Assembly (NCBI GenBank): GCA_963726765.1
Contig: CAVSDH010000011.1
Coordinates: 310,001-374,000 of the forward strand
Source of the DNA: CAIWHR01 sp963726765
GTDB lineage: Bacteria > Pseudomonadota > Gammaproteobacteria > Burkholderiales > Casimicrobiaceae
DNA length: 64,000 nt
Reading direction: 5' to 3'
This document shows positions 43,461 to 52,061 of this stretch, piece by piece. Position 1 is the stretch's first letter, and every line of letters starts with the position of its first letter. A model generated the notes under the pieces. It was not told the origin of the DNA. It worked only from the letters and a program-made list of their open reading frames with translations, and searched no databases. A program made the position numbers and the translations under genes.

Positions 43461-43925
43461 ATGAAGTCATTCGCATTCAAATCCATTTTGTCCATAGCGT
43501 TGCTTGCGCTCGGGACACCGATCGCTATTGCCGCTTCCGGCACGATCGGTCCCGGCTTCACGGGAGCATGGTTCGATCCGGCGCAAAGCGGACACGGTCT
43601 GTTCATCGAGATCCTTCCCGACAACCGCATCCAGGCCGCGTGGTTCACATTCAACCCGGCCGGCACGGAGCAGGCGTGGTTCGTCGGTACCGGGACCTAC
43701 GCCGGCAACACGGCGACGCTCACGTCGGTCGTACAGCCTGAAGGCGGACGGTGGATTCCGAATTTCGATCCTACGCGCGTCGTTTCCAACTCGTGGGGCG
43801 CGCTCACGCTCAGGTTCGACAGCTGCAATCACGGCACCGTCGAATTCACGTCGACGCAAGGGTACGGCGCCGGGAGCATGAACCTCACGCGGCTGACGCA
43901 GCCCGAGGGGCTAACGTGCCCATGA
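43461..43925 (+). CDS. Secreted protein with a free-standing 'GxWYDP' domain
   Basis: A 154-residue protein with GAGAGGC upstream. Signal peptide residues 1-25 (SILSIALLALGTPIAIAAS). The mature part is one domain: GPGFTGAWFDPAQSGHGLFI, EILPDNRIQAAWFTFNPAG, AWFVGTGTYAGNTATLTSV, RWIPNFDPTRVVSNSWGALT and GYGAGSMNLTRLTQPEGLTC. Two cysteines could form a disulfide. The same domain is the C-terminus of the next protein (45210-45604). The domain is found attached to many secreted proteins in beta- and gammaproteobacteria; its ligand is unknown. Confidence 0.75.
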   Translation: MKSFAFKSILSIALLALGTPIAIAASGTIGPGFTGAWFDPAQSGHGLFIEILPDNRIQAAWFTFNPAGTEQAWFVGTGTYAGNTATLTSVVQPEGGRWIPNFDPTRVVSNSWGALTLRFDSCNHGTVEFTSTQGYGAGSMNLTRLTQPEGLTCP

Positions 43926-43983
43926 ATTGTGTACTCGCCGCCGACATTCATGCAACTGAATCTGTAACACGGACGAGACATCG

Positions 43984-45604
43984 ATGAGAAACAGCTGCCA
44001 CTATCAGGTAAGCGCATGCACTGCGTCTGCTGGGCGCGGTCATGCTTGCCGGTCGCGATCAATGCCCCGAGTTTCGCGCAGCAGGCACTCGACCGCCAAC
44101 GTCGTCGCTAGCGAATCGTCAATCGCAGGCACGTTGGATGGCCACGGGAAGTCTCAACGTTCGCGCGATTTCGGGCACACGGCGACGCTGCTACCCAACG
44201 GAAAGGTTCTGGTCGTCGGTGGCGTGTTGGCCGACGACGGCTGGGGGATGTTCAAGGAGACACGACTGCGGAGCTGTACGACCCGACGTGTCGGCTCCTG
44301 GATCGCTGACCGGCGATGAGGTACGCGCGGCGGGCACGCGTATCGCAGCGCGACTCTGCTGACCGACGGGAAAGTCCTCGTCGCCGGTCCTTGGGCAGAG
44401 AGCGCGGAGCTTTACGACCCGGTTTCACGGCACATGGATGCAGACTGGCAGCACGAACGATCGACGAATACTCGCACATCGTGAAGTCAATTGGCCGATG
44501 GAAGGGTTTTTGTCGCGGGCGGATTGATCTAATTGATGCCGATCAGCCAGCGCGAAGTTTACGACCCCGTCAACGGGTTCGTGGACACGTGATCGGCTGC
44601 TCGACAACCCGAAATCTCGTTCACACTGTAACGGAGCTTCGAGACGGTACGTTGATCCTCGCTCGGAGGAGGCACGGACAGCCTGTTCGTGAGCAGGAAC
44701 CATGTGATGATTCTAGCCACGGCAGCGAAAGTCTACGATCCGCGCACGGATACCTGGTCCTCTCTACTCGACGGCCTCGTTACCAGCCGAATCGATCATA
44801 TGGCAACGGTGCTGCCAAGCGGCAAGGTCCTGGTCGCTGGCGGCAGACATATAGTCTGCGAAGGGGGTACCCGCTATCACTGGGACTCGCTCAGTCCGCG
44901 GAGCTCTACGATCCGGCGGCCGGGACGTCGACCACGACGGACTCCCTCAAGTTCGCCGGCGAAGGAGTAACGGCAACCCGAGTTGTCGAACTGGTGACGT
45001 GCCTCCTTGTTACGGGAGCGTCTCTCGACGCGGAAACGTACGACGCGACGGGTCGAGAAGTGGCGACCGGCAGGGACAGCAAATCACGCCTCGCTACATG
45101 CACACGGCGACGCTTCTGAAGGATGGCCGAGTCCTCGTGGTGGGCGGAGTCGGTTCAAGTCGAAGCCCGACCAGCTCTCGCCAGCGCCGAGCTCTACGGA
45201 AATCTTCCGCCGGGCAGCATATCGGACCCGGCTACACCGGCTCCTGGTACGATCCGGACGCAGATCTGGCCATGGACTCTTCGTCGAGGTCCTGCCGGAC
45301 AACCGGTTCCTCGCCGCGTGGTTCACGTTCAATCCTGCGGGAACGCAGCAGTCCTGGTTCCTGGGCGTCGGCACCTACAGCGGCGACACGGCGACGATAG
45401 ATTCGGTCGTGCAGCCGACCGGCGGCCGATGGATCCCGAATTTCGATGCTTCCGCGCGTCGTGAACAAGCCGTGGGGAACGCTGAAGTTCACGTTCACCG
45501 ACTGCAACCACGGCAGGGTCGAGTTCGCATCGAGCGCGGGTTACGGCGCTGGGAGCATGAACCTCACGCGGCTGACGCAGCCTGCCGGACTTACTTGCCG
45601 GTGA
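43984..45604 (+). CDS. Secreted Kelch-repeat protein with C-terminal 'GxWYDP' domain, frame-interrupted
   Basis: Joined frames give a signal-like start (RLLGAVMLAG, then INAPSFAQQALDRQ) and repeated Kelch blades with the pattern HTATLLPNGKVLVVGG (near 44175-44225), TDGKVLVAGPWAESAELYDP (near 44360), DHMATVLPSGKVLVAGG (near 44800), AELYDPAAGTSTTTDS (near 44915) and HTATLLKDGRVLVVGG (near 45100). The last ~125 residues (45210-45604) repeat the domain of the preceding gene: GLFVEVLPDNRFLAAWFTFN to SMNLTRLTQPAGLTC. Frame changes are frequent. Likely an extracellular beta-propeller, perhaps carbohydrate-binding. Its stop overlaps the convergent methyltransferase by 14 bases. Confidence 0.65.
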
Positions 45605-46471
45605 TTGAATGCATTGACCGCGCGGTGTCGTCCGGCGCGGCCGGCGACGCCGCGTTCCCCTGCGTCCTGGTACCGGCGACGTTGTAGCCGAACACGTTCG
45701 CGAAGAACGTGCCGTCGCGGTGTCGCGCCTCCAGCGCGGCGACGAAGGCATCGCCTTCCGCGCGCGTGATCTCCCTCTCCGCAACGGCGGAGTCCAGGCG
45801 GTCGCGGAGGAAGGCCAGGTGCACGAAATCCGGAAACGCTATTTCGAGCACCTTGACGGCCTGCTCGATGTCGGCAAGGCCCTGCGCGCACGAACATCGC
45901 GCGCAGACGCGTGCCGCTGTGCGGGTTCACGATCATGCGCAGCAGGGCGCGCGTGCTCGCTTCGTGCACGCGCCGGTGCGCCGGGTCGTCGAGAGCGAGC
46001 CCATGCTGACCGTGATCGGGGTCGATCACCATCACGCGACCGCCGGGCCGGGTGACGCGGAGCATTTCCAGAAGGCCCGCCTCGGGATTGTCGAGATGCT
46101 GGAAAACCCGTTCGGCGCGCACTGCGTCGAAGCTGCCGTCGGCAAACGGCAGCGCGTACACGCTCGCCGACCTTCAACTCGATTGACGTCGCGGATCCCT
46201 GCGCCGCTCGCCTCGCCGCCGCAATCATGGCTTCCGACGGGTCGATTCCGGCGACCCTGCCACGCGGTCCGACGAGGCCCGCGAGCTCGACGCAGACTTC
46301 GCCCGCACCGCATCCGACATCGAGCACCGCCGCTCCGGCATTCAACCGCAGCATCCCGTATCCTTCGCGACGAGCGTCGGCGAGTCGATCCGCGAGCACC
46401 GCGAGGTATTCGACCAGATCCTCCGCGCGCGTGCTGCCGTCGACGTCCGAAAATCCCGTTGTCTTGCTCAT
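45591..46471 (-). CDS. SAM-dependent methyltransferase, frame-interrupted
   Basis: About 292 residues. Class I methyltransferase fold: AAVLDVGCGAGEVCVELAGL (SAM motif I), RVAGIDPSEAMIAAARR (motif II), then ALPFADGSFDAVRAERVFQH, LLEMLRVTRPGGRVMVIDPD and LRMIVNPHSGTRLRAMFVRA. Two +1 shifts, near 46165 and 45870, interrupt it. The C-terminal extension (FVALEARHRDGTFF-type region, ALEARHRDGTFFANVFGYNV) is common in Methyltransf_11/25 proteins of unknown substrate. Convergent with, and overlapping the end of, the Kelch gene. Confidence 0.8.
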
Positions 46472-46664
46472 CGTGTCACCGCCTTGGGCGAAGCGTCGCT
46501 CGGTGCGCGGCTGGCCGATTCAATGTCGCGTCCGAGAGCCTGCGAGATGATAGACGAATCCGCGCGGTGGACGATTCGACGGCCGGAATTTTCCTCACGG
46601 GGGTTCGGGTCTCCCGATGCGGCGCGTCATTCAATCGGGTTGGGGGAGAGAAACGCCGAGTGTC

Positions 46665-47394
46665 CTAGATGGGCAGGAACACAGCCGTCGCGAGCGTCTG
46701 CACGATCTTCCTGATCGTCCGGTTGGTGCGCTGCGCGGCGATCTCCGCCATCACGTCCTGGTAGGCGATCATCTTGCCGAACTCGCGCTCGAACGAGAGG
46801 TTGCGCACATCGATGCCCATCTCGTTCGACAGCAGCAGCGGCTCGCCCAGCGCGTCGTGCGCGTTCGCGAGTTTCCATGCCGCGATCTCGATGTTCCGCG
46901 CGGAGTTGTAGAGCTTCTGCGCATCGAGACTGTCGGTAAGGTAGAGCTCGGTCTTGCCGTTGTAGGCAAGGAACACCATGCTCGCGAGCCCTACGCCGAA
47001 TGCGAAAACGCGGTCACCCCCGTACTCCGGCTTCAGCCCGAGCACGATGGCGTCGGCGCCGCGCGCGCTGCCGAGCTCGGCGAAGCGGAATTCGGCGCGA
47101 CTGTCGAATGCCCGCGCCACGCGCCGCATCCATGGTCGCGTAGTTGCCCTTGCGCCACTCGCGCGGATTCCGGCGATACAGCTTTTCCATCAGCAGACGG
47201 GCAGACGCGAGGCATTCCTTGAGGTGCGCCTCGGCCGCGATGTCGGTGTCCGATTTTGCGAGATCGGAGGCGCGAAAGTCTCGCTCCGCGGGAAGCGACC
47301 GCTTGCCGGTGGCGGGCGCGGCGGGCGGAAACGTCGGGCTCGCGGTGCACGCGATGAGCAGCGCGCAGAGCGCCGGTGCGCCACGCAGAAACAT
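46665..47394 (-). CDS. Lipoprotein of unknown function, one frame slip
   Basis: Start at ATG 47392-47394 (or 47418) with GAAGGA close upstream. MFLRGAPALCALLIAC is a lipoprotein signal with lipobox LIAC. The mature chain is about 225 residues, helical, with AHLKECLASARLLMEKLYRR, then after a +1 shift near 47120 EFRFAELGSARGADAIVLGL, FAFGVGLASMVFLAYNGKTE, and a hydrophobic end KIVQTLATAVFLPI. I do not recognise a family; similar hypothetical lipoproteins exist in betaproteobacteria. Divergent from the agmatinase gene. Confidence 0.6.
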
Positions 47395-47598
47395 CGTCCT
47401 TCGCTCGGGGCCGCTCATGCCAAACCGGAATTTCTCTCCAAGGGATCTCGTCGGCAAGCGGTCCTGACTGACGGCAGCGTGGCCGGATTTGACCCGGCAC
47501 TCGTGCAGTGCATACTATCGCACGGCGGCGAAAGTCCGTTCGCGCTAAAGCCGACCGGGCGCCCTGCCGTTTCGCGGCCGCGAAACATCATCCTGAGC

Positions 47599-48663
47599 AT
47601 GAACCCAGCCAAGCTCGACGCCCTGCGCCGGAAATACGCGAATGCGAAGGGCGGGCAGATCTTCGATCCCGAGTTCGCTGCCGTCGGCGCCAAGGTGTTC
47701 GTCGACGCCGAGCAGCGCAAATGGCCGTTCGCCGGCGTCGCGACCCTTCTCGGCGCGCCGATCGTTACGCCCGCACCGGCCGGCGCCGGAGATCCTGGCG
47801 AATTCGGCGGCATCGACGTCGCGCTGGTCGGCGTGCCGATGGATCTCGGGGTCACGAATCGGGCGGGCGCACGCCTCGGTCCGCGCGCGGTGCGCAATGT
47901 CGAGCGCATCGGACCCTATGAGCACGTGCTGAAGATGGCGCCGATGGGGATCCTGAAGGTCGCGGATATCGGCGATGTCCCGATGGCGAGCCGCTTCTCG
48001 CTCGATCGTTGCATGGCCGACATCGAGGCGTTCTTTCACCGGCTGCGCGCCGCGAACGTCATTCCGCTGGCGGTCGGCGGCGATCACTCGATCACCTATC
48101 CGATCCTGAAGGCGCTTGGGCGCGACCGTCCGGTCGGCATGGTGCATCTCGACGCGCACTGCGACTCCGCGGGCGAATTCGAGGGCTCGAAATTCCACCA
48201 TGGCGGGCCGTTCCGGCAGGCGGTGCTGGACGGCGTGCTCGATCCCGAGCGCTCGATCCAGATCGGGATCCGCGGCGGCGCCGAGTTCCTGTGGGAATTT
48301 TCGTACGAATCGGGGATGACGGTGCTCCACGCCGAGGAGGTGGTCGAGATGGGCACGGCGGCCGTCGTCGCAAAGGCCCGCTCCGTTGTCGGCGATGGCC
48401 CGACCTACGTGACCTTCGACGTCGACGGGATCGATCCCGCCTTCGCGCCCGGTACCGGCACGCCGGAGGTGGGCGGTCTCACGCCGCGGGAAGCACTCGC
48501 CATCCTGCGGGGGCTTGCCGGGCTCGACATCGTCGGCGGCGACGTCGTCGAGGTCGCACCACAATACGACGCGACCACCGTCACGGCGCAGATCGGCGCG
48601 CAGATGCTCTTCACCGAGCTTTGCCTCGTGGCCGCCAATCCCAGGCGACACCGGCGCACCTGA
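47599..48663 (+). CDS. Agmatinase/arginase-family ureohydrolase
   Basis: A 354-residue manganese enzyme, intact. Metal-ligand motifs: GGDHSITYPIL, DAHCDSAGEF and FDVDGIDPAFAPGTGTPEVGG. It has an N-terminal extension (about 60 residues) usual for guanidinobutyrase and related agmatinase-family members. It hydrolyses a guanidino compound to urea plus an amine; agmatine, guanidinobutyrate or a ureido acid are all possible. Start ATG 47599 chosen by homology; the frame is open further upstream. No urea-using genes follow, though a ureidoglycolate-lyase-family gene lies 0.5 kb downstream. Confidence 0.9.
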   Translation: MNPAKLDALRRKYANAKGGQIFDPEFAAVGAKVFVDAEQRKWPFAGVATLLGAPIVTPAPAGAGDPGEFGGIDVALVGVPMDLGVTNRAGARLGPRAVRNVERIGPYEHVLKMAPMGILKVADIGDVPMASRFSLDRCMADIEAFFHRLRAANVIPLAVGGDHSITYPILKALGRDRPVGMVHLDAHCDSAGEFEGSKFHHGGPFRQAVLDGVLDPERSIQIGIRGGAEFLWEFSYESGMTVLHAEEVVEMGTAAVVAKARSVVGDGPTYVTFDVDGIDPAFAPGTGTPEVGGLTPREALAILRGLAGLDIVGGDVVEVAPQYDATTVTAQIGAQMLFTELCLVAANPRRHRRT

Positions 48664-48787
48664 GCGATTCGAGGCGCGGTCGCGCGCGGTTCGCGCCGTG
48701 CACCGGCGCAGCGCAACGGGACTTTGCGTCGCCGCTGCGATACCGGCCATAATCCGTTACTGCCTTTTGCAGTCAGGGGATTGGGCG

Positions 48788-49126
48788 ATGCGTTTTTTTT
48801 GCTCCGCGTTGGTGATGGTCGCGGCGGGCGTGGTGCAGGCGCAGGCGCCACCGCCCGATTCGCGTGGCGAACTCCTGTACCGGACGCACTGCATCGGCTG
48901 TCACACGACCCAGGTGCATTGGCGCGGAAAGACGCTGGCGTCCGACTGGGCGGGCCTCGTCGCCCAGGTCGAGCGGTGGCAGAGGAACGCGAAGCTCGGC
49001 TGGAGCGGCGCCGACGTCGACGCGGTCGCCCGGTACCTGAACGCGGCGTATTACCGGTTTCCCTCTCCCGACGGAACGCCGGTCGGTGAGGGCCCTCCCT
49101 TGCACCGGGTCGCGCGGCGCGATTGA
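48788..49126 (+). CDS. Small periplasmic c-type cytochrome
   Basis: A 112-residue protein: signal peptide 1-20 (RFFCSALVMVAAGVVQAQA), then the haem-binding CIGCH within LLYRTHCIGCHTTQVHWRGK. The axial Met-type ligand is not obvious, and helices typical of small cytochromes c follow (GLVAQVERWQRNAKLGWSGA, DVDAVARYLNAAYYRFP). It may serve as an electron carrier for an unknown partner. Its end overlaps the upstream part of the next frame but the next start (49149) lies 22 bases after its stop. A T8 run lies in the signal region. Confidence 0.75.
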   Translation: MRFFCSALVMVAAGVVQAQAPPPDSRGELLYRTHCIGCHTTQVHWRGKTLASDWAGLVAQVERWQRNAKLGWSGADVDAVARYLNAAYYRFPSPDGTPVGEGPPLHRVARRD

Positions 49127-49148
49127 TCGCGACTTCGCACACCTCGCC

Positions 49149-49793
49149 ATGCCGGCCGTTGCCGATTACCTGAACCCCGATATTCCGGCGGGCCTGCGAC
49201 GGGTCACGATGCCGGTCGTCGATGCCACGCCGGCGGCGCTCGGCGCCTACGGAAGGCTGGTCGACGACCCCGCGACGTGCGAGATCGAAATCGTCCGCTG
49301 GCCGGCGCAGGGCAGGCGTCCGGTGGACCCCGACACGGGCGACGAGGGTGGCACGACCGAGGGAACGTTCGTCAGCGAATGGCGGGGCGACATCCTGTAT
49401 GGTCGCAACGACGCGGTCGGTGGCCACTACATCCTCGCGTACGGCGAGGATCCCGCGGCGGCGGACTCCGCCCACGCGCGGGACCCGCGGCGCATCCTTC
49501 TCTGGCACGCGAACTATCATCCCGACGGCGGGCAGCTGTTCTTTCCGCTCGAACGCAAGCCGTTCCTCGTGCCGCTCGCGCTGCCGGGCGACGACATCGA
49601 GCCGGCGGACTTCGTGTGCTTCCGTTTCGACGGCCGACGCGGCCTCTACATCCACCCGAACATCTGGCACGAAGGCGTATTCACGCTGCGCGGCACGCAT
49701 CGGTTTTTCGACAAGCAGGGCGCCGTGCATGCGCGCATTTCCGTCGATTTCGCGCGCGAATTCGGCTGCCTGCTCGAAGCGCCCGTCGGCTGA
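49149..49793 (+). CDS. Ureidoglycolate lyase (AllA) family protein
   Basis: A 214-residue cupin-type protein, start ATG 49149 (frame open further upstream). Family features: ILYGRNDAVGGHYILAYGED, LWHANYHPDGGQLFFPL, YIHPNIWHEGVF (the histidine-rich cupin motif) and VHARISVDFAREFGCLLEAP. AllA splits ureidoglycolate into glyoxylate and urea in purine breakdown; remote members may have other substrates. The N-terminal part differs from Escherichia AllA. Follows the cytochrome gene; an agmatinase-family ureohydrolase is near, suggesting a ureide/guanidine theme (inference). Confidence 0.7.
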   Translation: MPAVADYLNPDIPAGLRRVTMPVVDATPAALGAYGRLVDDPATCEIEIVRWPAQGRRPVDPDTGDEGGTTEGTFVSEWRGDILYGRNDAVGGHYILAYGEDPAAADSAHARDPRRILLWHANYHPDGGQLFFPLERKPFLVPLALPGDDIEPADFVCFRFDGRRGLYIHPNIWHEGVFTLRGTHRFFDKQGAVHARISVDFAREFGCLLEAPVG

Positions 49794-49807
49794 TTTCCGC
49801 CGCGCCG

Positions 49808-50440
49808 TCACGCCGCCGGCTTGCGTGCGACGCAGGCGAGCCACGGCTGCTGCGCGCACGGAAGCCCTTCGGGCCGGTAGTAGTGGGTCAGCGGAACGAA
49901 GCCCGCGTCCACGAGGTGGCGCTGCCACGTCGCGAGATCGTGGTACGCGCCGTAGCGACCGCGGTTCCAGCCTTCGCGATTGTCGCCGTGCGGATTGGAG
50001 CTGAAGAGCACGCCGCCGGGTTTCAGCGTCGCATGCAGTTCGCGCAGCACGCGCGGCAGCTCCTGGCCCGGCACATGGAACAGCGAGGCGTTGGCGAAAA
50101 CGCCGTCGAACTGCCCGGCGGGCAGATCGAGCTTCAGGAAATCCTGCTCCCACACTTCGCATCCGGTGTCGGCGCGCGCCATGGCCGCGAACGGAGCAGC
50201 GCCCTCGAGCCCGACGGCGAGATGGCCGAGCCGGGTGAACGTCGCGAGATCGCGGCCGGGACCGCAGCCAAGATCGAGGATGCAATACGGTGGCGACGCG
50301 ACGATGTGCCGCAGCAGCGCGTCGATGTTCTGACGCACGTCGTGGTCGCGCGTCCCCTCGCGGAATGACAGGGCGCGCTGCGCGTAGCTTTCCAGCGTCT
50401 CTGCGGAAATTCGCTCGAGATCACGCGGGCCGAGGTTCAT
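49808..50440 (-). CDS. Class I SAM-dependent methyltransferase
   Basis: A 210-residue intact protein. YCILDLGCGPGRDLATFTRL is SAM motif I, GLEGAAPFAAMARADTGC motif II, and GQFDGVFANASLFHVP plus LHATLKPGGVLFSSNPHGD are motifs III-IV. The N-terminal region (ETLESYAQRALSFREGTRDH) resembles the tellurite-resistance/ubiE-like group of unknown substrates. Converges with the ureidoglycolate-lyase gene, leaving 14 bases between stops. Confidence 0.85.
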   Translation of the reverse strand: MNLGPRDLERISAETLESYAQRALSFREGTRDHDVRQNIDALLRHIVASPPYCILDLGCGPGRDLATFTRLGHLAVGLEGAAPFAAMARADTGCEVWEQDFLKLDLPAGQFDGVFANASLFHVPGQELPRVLRELHATLKPGGVLFSSNPHGDNREGWNRGRYGAYHDLATWQRHLVDAGFVPLTHYYRPEGLPCAQQPWLACVARKPAA

Positions 50441-50622
50441 TTGAAGGGGCTCGCGATCGCGTGCCTGGTGGTCGGGATGATCACCGGGGCCCCCGATCGG
50501 GCATGCGCCGGCGCGGAATCAGGCGGCATGTGGGCGACGGCCTACGGGGATCGGTTGAAGGTGCGGGTCTTCGCGGTGCCGTCGATCGATGGATCCCGAC
50601 CGAGGACCGGCATCCGGCCCGG

Positions 50623-50995
50623 TCACGAACCGTTCGCCTCGAACACCTCCACGGGATTGCCGGATGGGTCATTCGATCAGGATCTGCTTGCCGCCGGGAC
50701 CGGAAACGACCTCGCCGCGGAATCCCGCACCGGATCGCCCGAGCCTGTCGACCAGACCGGAAAGATCGTCGGTTTCGAGCACCAGCCGGTTCCAGCCGCC
50801 CGACGCAGGCCGGGATCCGTCCGCAAGCGGACGCGAGGCGGAACTGCCCGGCCCACTCAGCCACAGCGTGAGATCGCCGCGCCTGACCATCGCGAACGGC
50901 GGTCCCCATTTCTCCACCAGCTCGAATCCCAGCACGTCGACGTAGAACGCCGTGGCGGTGTCGACATCGGTGACGATATAGCGAACGACGGCCAT
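50623..50995 (-). CDS. Glyoxalase/bleomycin-resistance-like (VOC) protein, one frame slip
   Basis: About 123 residues. VVRYIVTDVDTATAFYVDVL and GFELVEKWGPPFAMVRRGDL start the VOC fold; WNRLVLETDDLSGLVDRL and GPGGKQILIE follow. After removing one surplus base near 50670 the chain continues DPSGNPVEVFEANGS to TGA at 50623-50625, the typical VOC ending. VOC proteins bind a metal and act as lyases, dioxygenases or sequestering proteins; this one has no clear assignment. Confidence 0.75.
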
Positions 50996-51042
50996 CGGTG
51001 ATCTCCAGTCGGGCAGCAGCGATCCGAGTTGACGCCAATCGG

Positions 51043-51390
51043 TTACTTCATTCCGGCGCCGACGGTCGGTCGGACGGGAATGCCGGCGGGATCGAATCCC
51101 TCGAGACAGAAAACGTTGATGCCAAGGTGATCGGGCGTGACGCGCTTCCTGTGGAACGGATAGATGCCGCACGTCCGGCAGAAGTAGTGGCGCGCTGTCA
51201 TCGTGTGGAAGCGGTATTCGGAGAGCGCATCCTCACCCGAAAGCAGCCGGAACCGGCTTTCGTGGACTTTCACCATGAGCGCGTTCTTGCGCCGGCAGAT
51301 CGAGCAGTCGCACGTCGTGAGCTCGGGAAAGTCGGTTTCGATCTCGAACGCCACGGCGCCGCAATGACATGCGCCGCGGTATTTCCGCAT
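51043..51390 (-). CDS. GFA/CENP-V family zinc protein
   Basis: A 115-residue protein with zinc-binding cysteines in YRGACHCGAVAFEIE, LTTCDCSICRRKNALM and YFCRTCGIYPFHRKR, the GFA pattern (glutathione-dependent formaldehyde-activating family). Start at ATG 51388-51390; ATG 51405 is an in-frame alternative. Many family members act on small carbonyl-glutathione adducts, others are uncharacterised. Follows the VOC gene on the same strand with the opposite order of transcription (this gene lies upstream of it). Confidence 0.88.
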   Translation of the reverse strand: MRKYRGACHCGAVAFEIETDFPELTTCDCSICRRKNALMVKVHESRFRLLSGEDALSEYRFHTMTARHYFCRTCGIYPFHRKRVTPDHLGINVFCLEGFDPAGIPVRPTVGAGMK

Positions 51391-51719
51391 CGGTCGGCTG
51401 CCCATGTGCATTCCGTCCTGTTCGAGGGCCGGCGGATTATTCCGGAAGTTCGGCCGGCAACGAATCGAAAATCGCAATGTTAGCGGAACGGAACGGTCCC
51501 TTGTGGGCCGTTCGCCCGGCGCTCGCATATTCCCGTCAGGAAGGTGCCGCGTCGGTCGGTCGGCGAAGACGCGCGGCGAACCGGAACCGCCTCGGGCCTT
51601 TTCGGCGCCTGCACCCAGGCCGTCCGCGAGGAAGCGCATGCGCGCGCGTGCCGCGGTCCGTGATCAGCCTCGTCGACTGCCGGCAGGTACAATCGACTGC
51701 CGCCGCAGACGAATTTCGC
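51391..51719. other. Intergenic interval
   Basis: About 330 bases between the GFA gene and the end of the DUF2277 gene. Short open frames on both strands lack recognisable features. I see no promoter, hairpin or repeat worth naming. Confidence 0.35.
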
Positions 51720-51989
51720 TCACTTCGGAAACCTCAGTGCCCCTCGGGCGCGCGCCCTGGCTTCTTCGTCCAGTCGATTGCGCGGTGGCGCGTTCGTTCG
51801 GAGCGAGTCGAGAAGCTTGCCCGAGGCTGCGGCGATCTCTTCGACTGCGGCAAGGAATGCGGGCTCATTGCCGCTTGACGGCTTGTTGAAGCCGCTGATC
51901 TTTCGCACGTATTGCAACGACGCCGAGCGGATCTCGTCGTTCGTGACCGGCGGTTCGAAGTTGAACAGGAGTCGTATGTTTCGGCACAT
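51720..51989 (-). CDS. DUF2277 family protein
   Basis: An 89-residue protein matching DUF2277 along its length: MCRNIRLLFNFEPPVTNDEI, RSASLQYVRKISGFNKPS, then FLAAVEEIAAASGKLLDSL and APPRNRLDEEA. I chose ATG 51987-51989, where family members start (MCRNIR); the frame is open upstream. The conserved CRNI N-terminus suggests a functional cysteine. Function is unknown; the family is wide in proteobacteria and actinobacteria. Confidence 0.88.
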   Translation of the reverse strand: MCRNIRLLFNFEPPVTNDEIRSASLQYVRKISGFNKPSSGNEPAFLAAVEEIAAASGKLLDSLRTNAPPRNRLDEEARARARGALRFPK

Positions 51990-52061
51990 GGATTTGCCTC
52001 GATATTTGCATGGCACGCAACGTCAAATGTACATGGCACCGAAGGAGCGACGCGCACCGGC

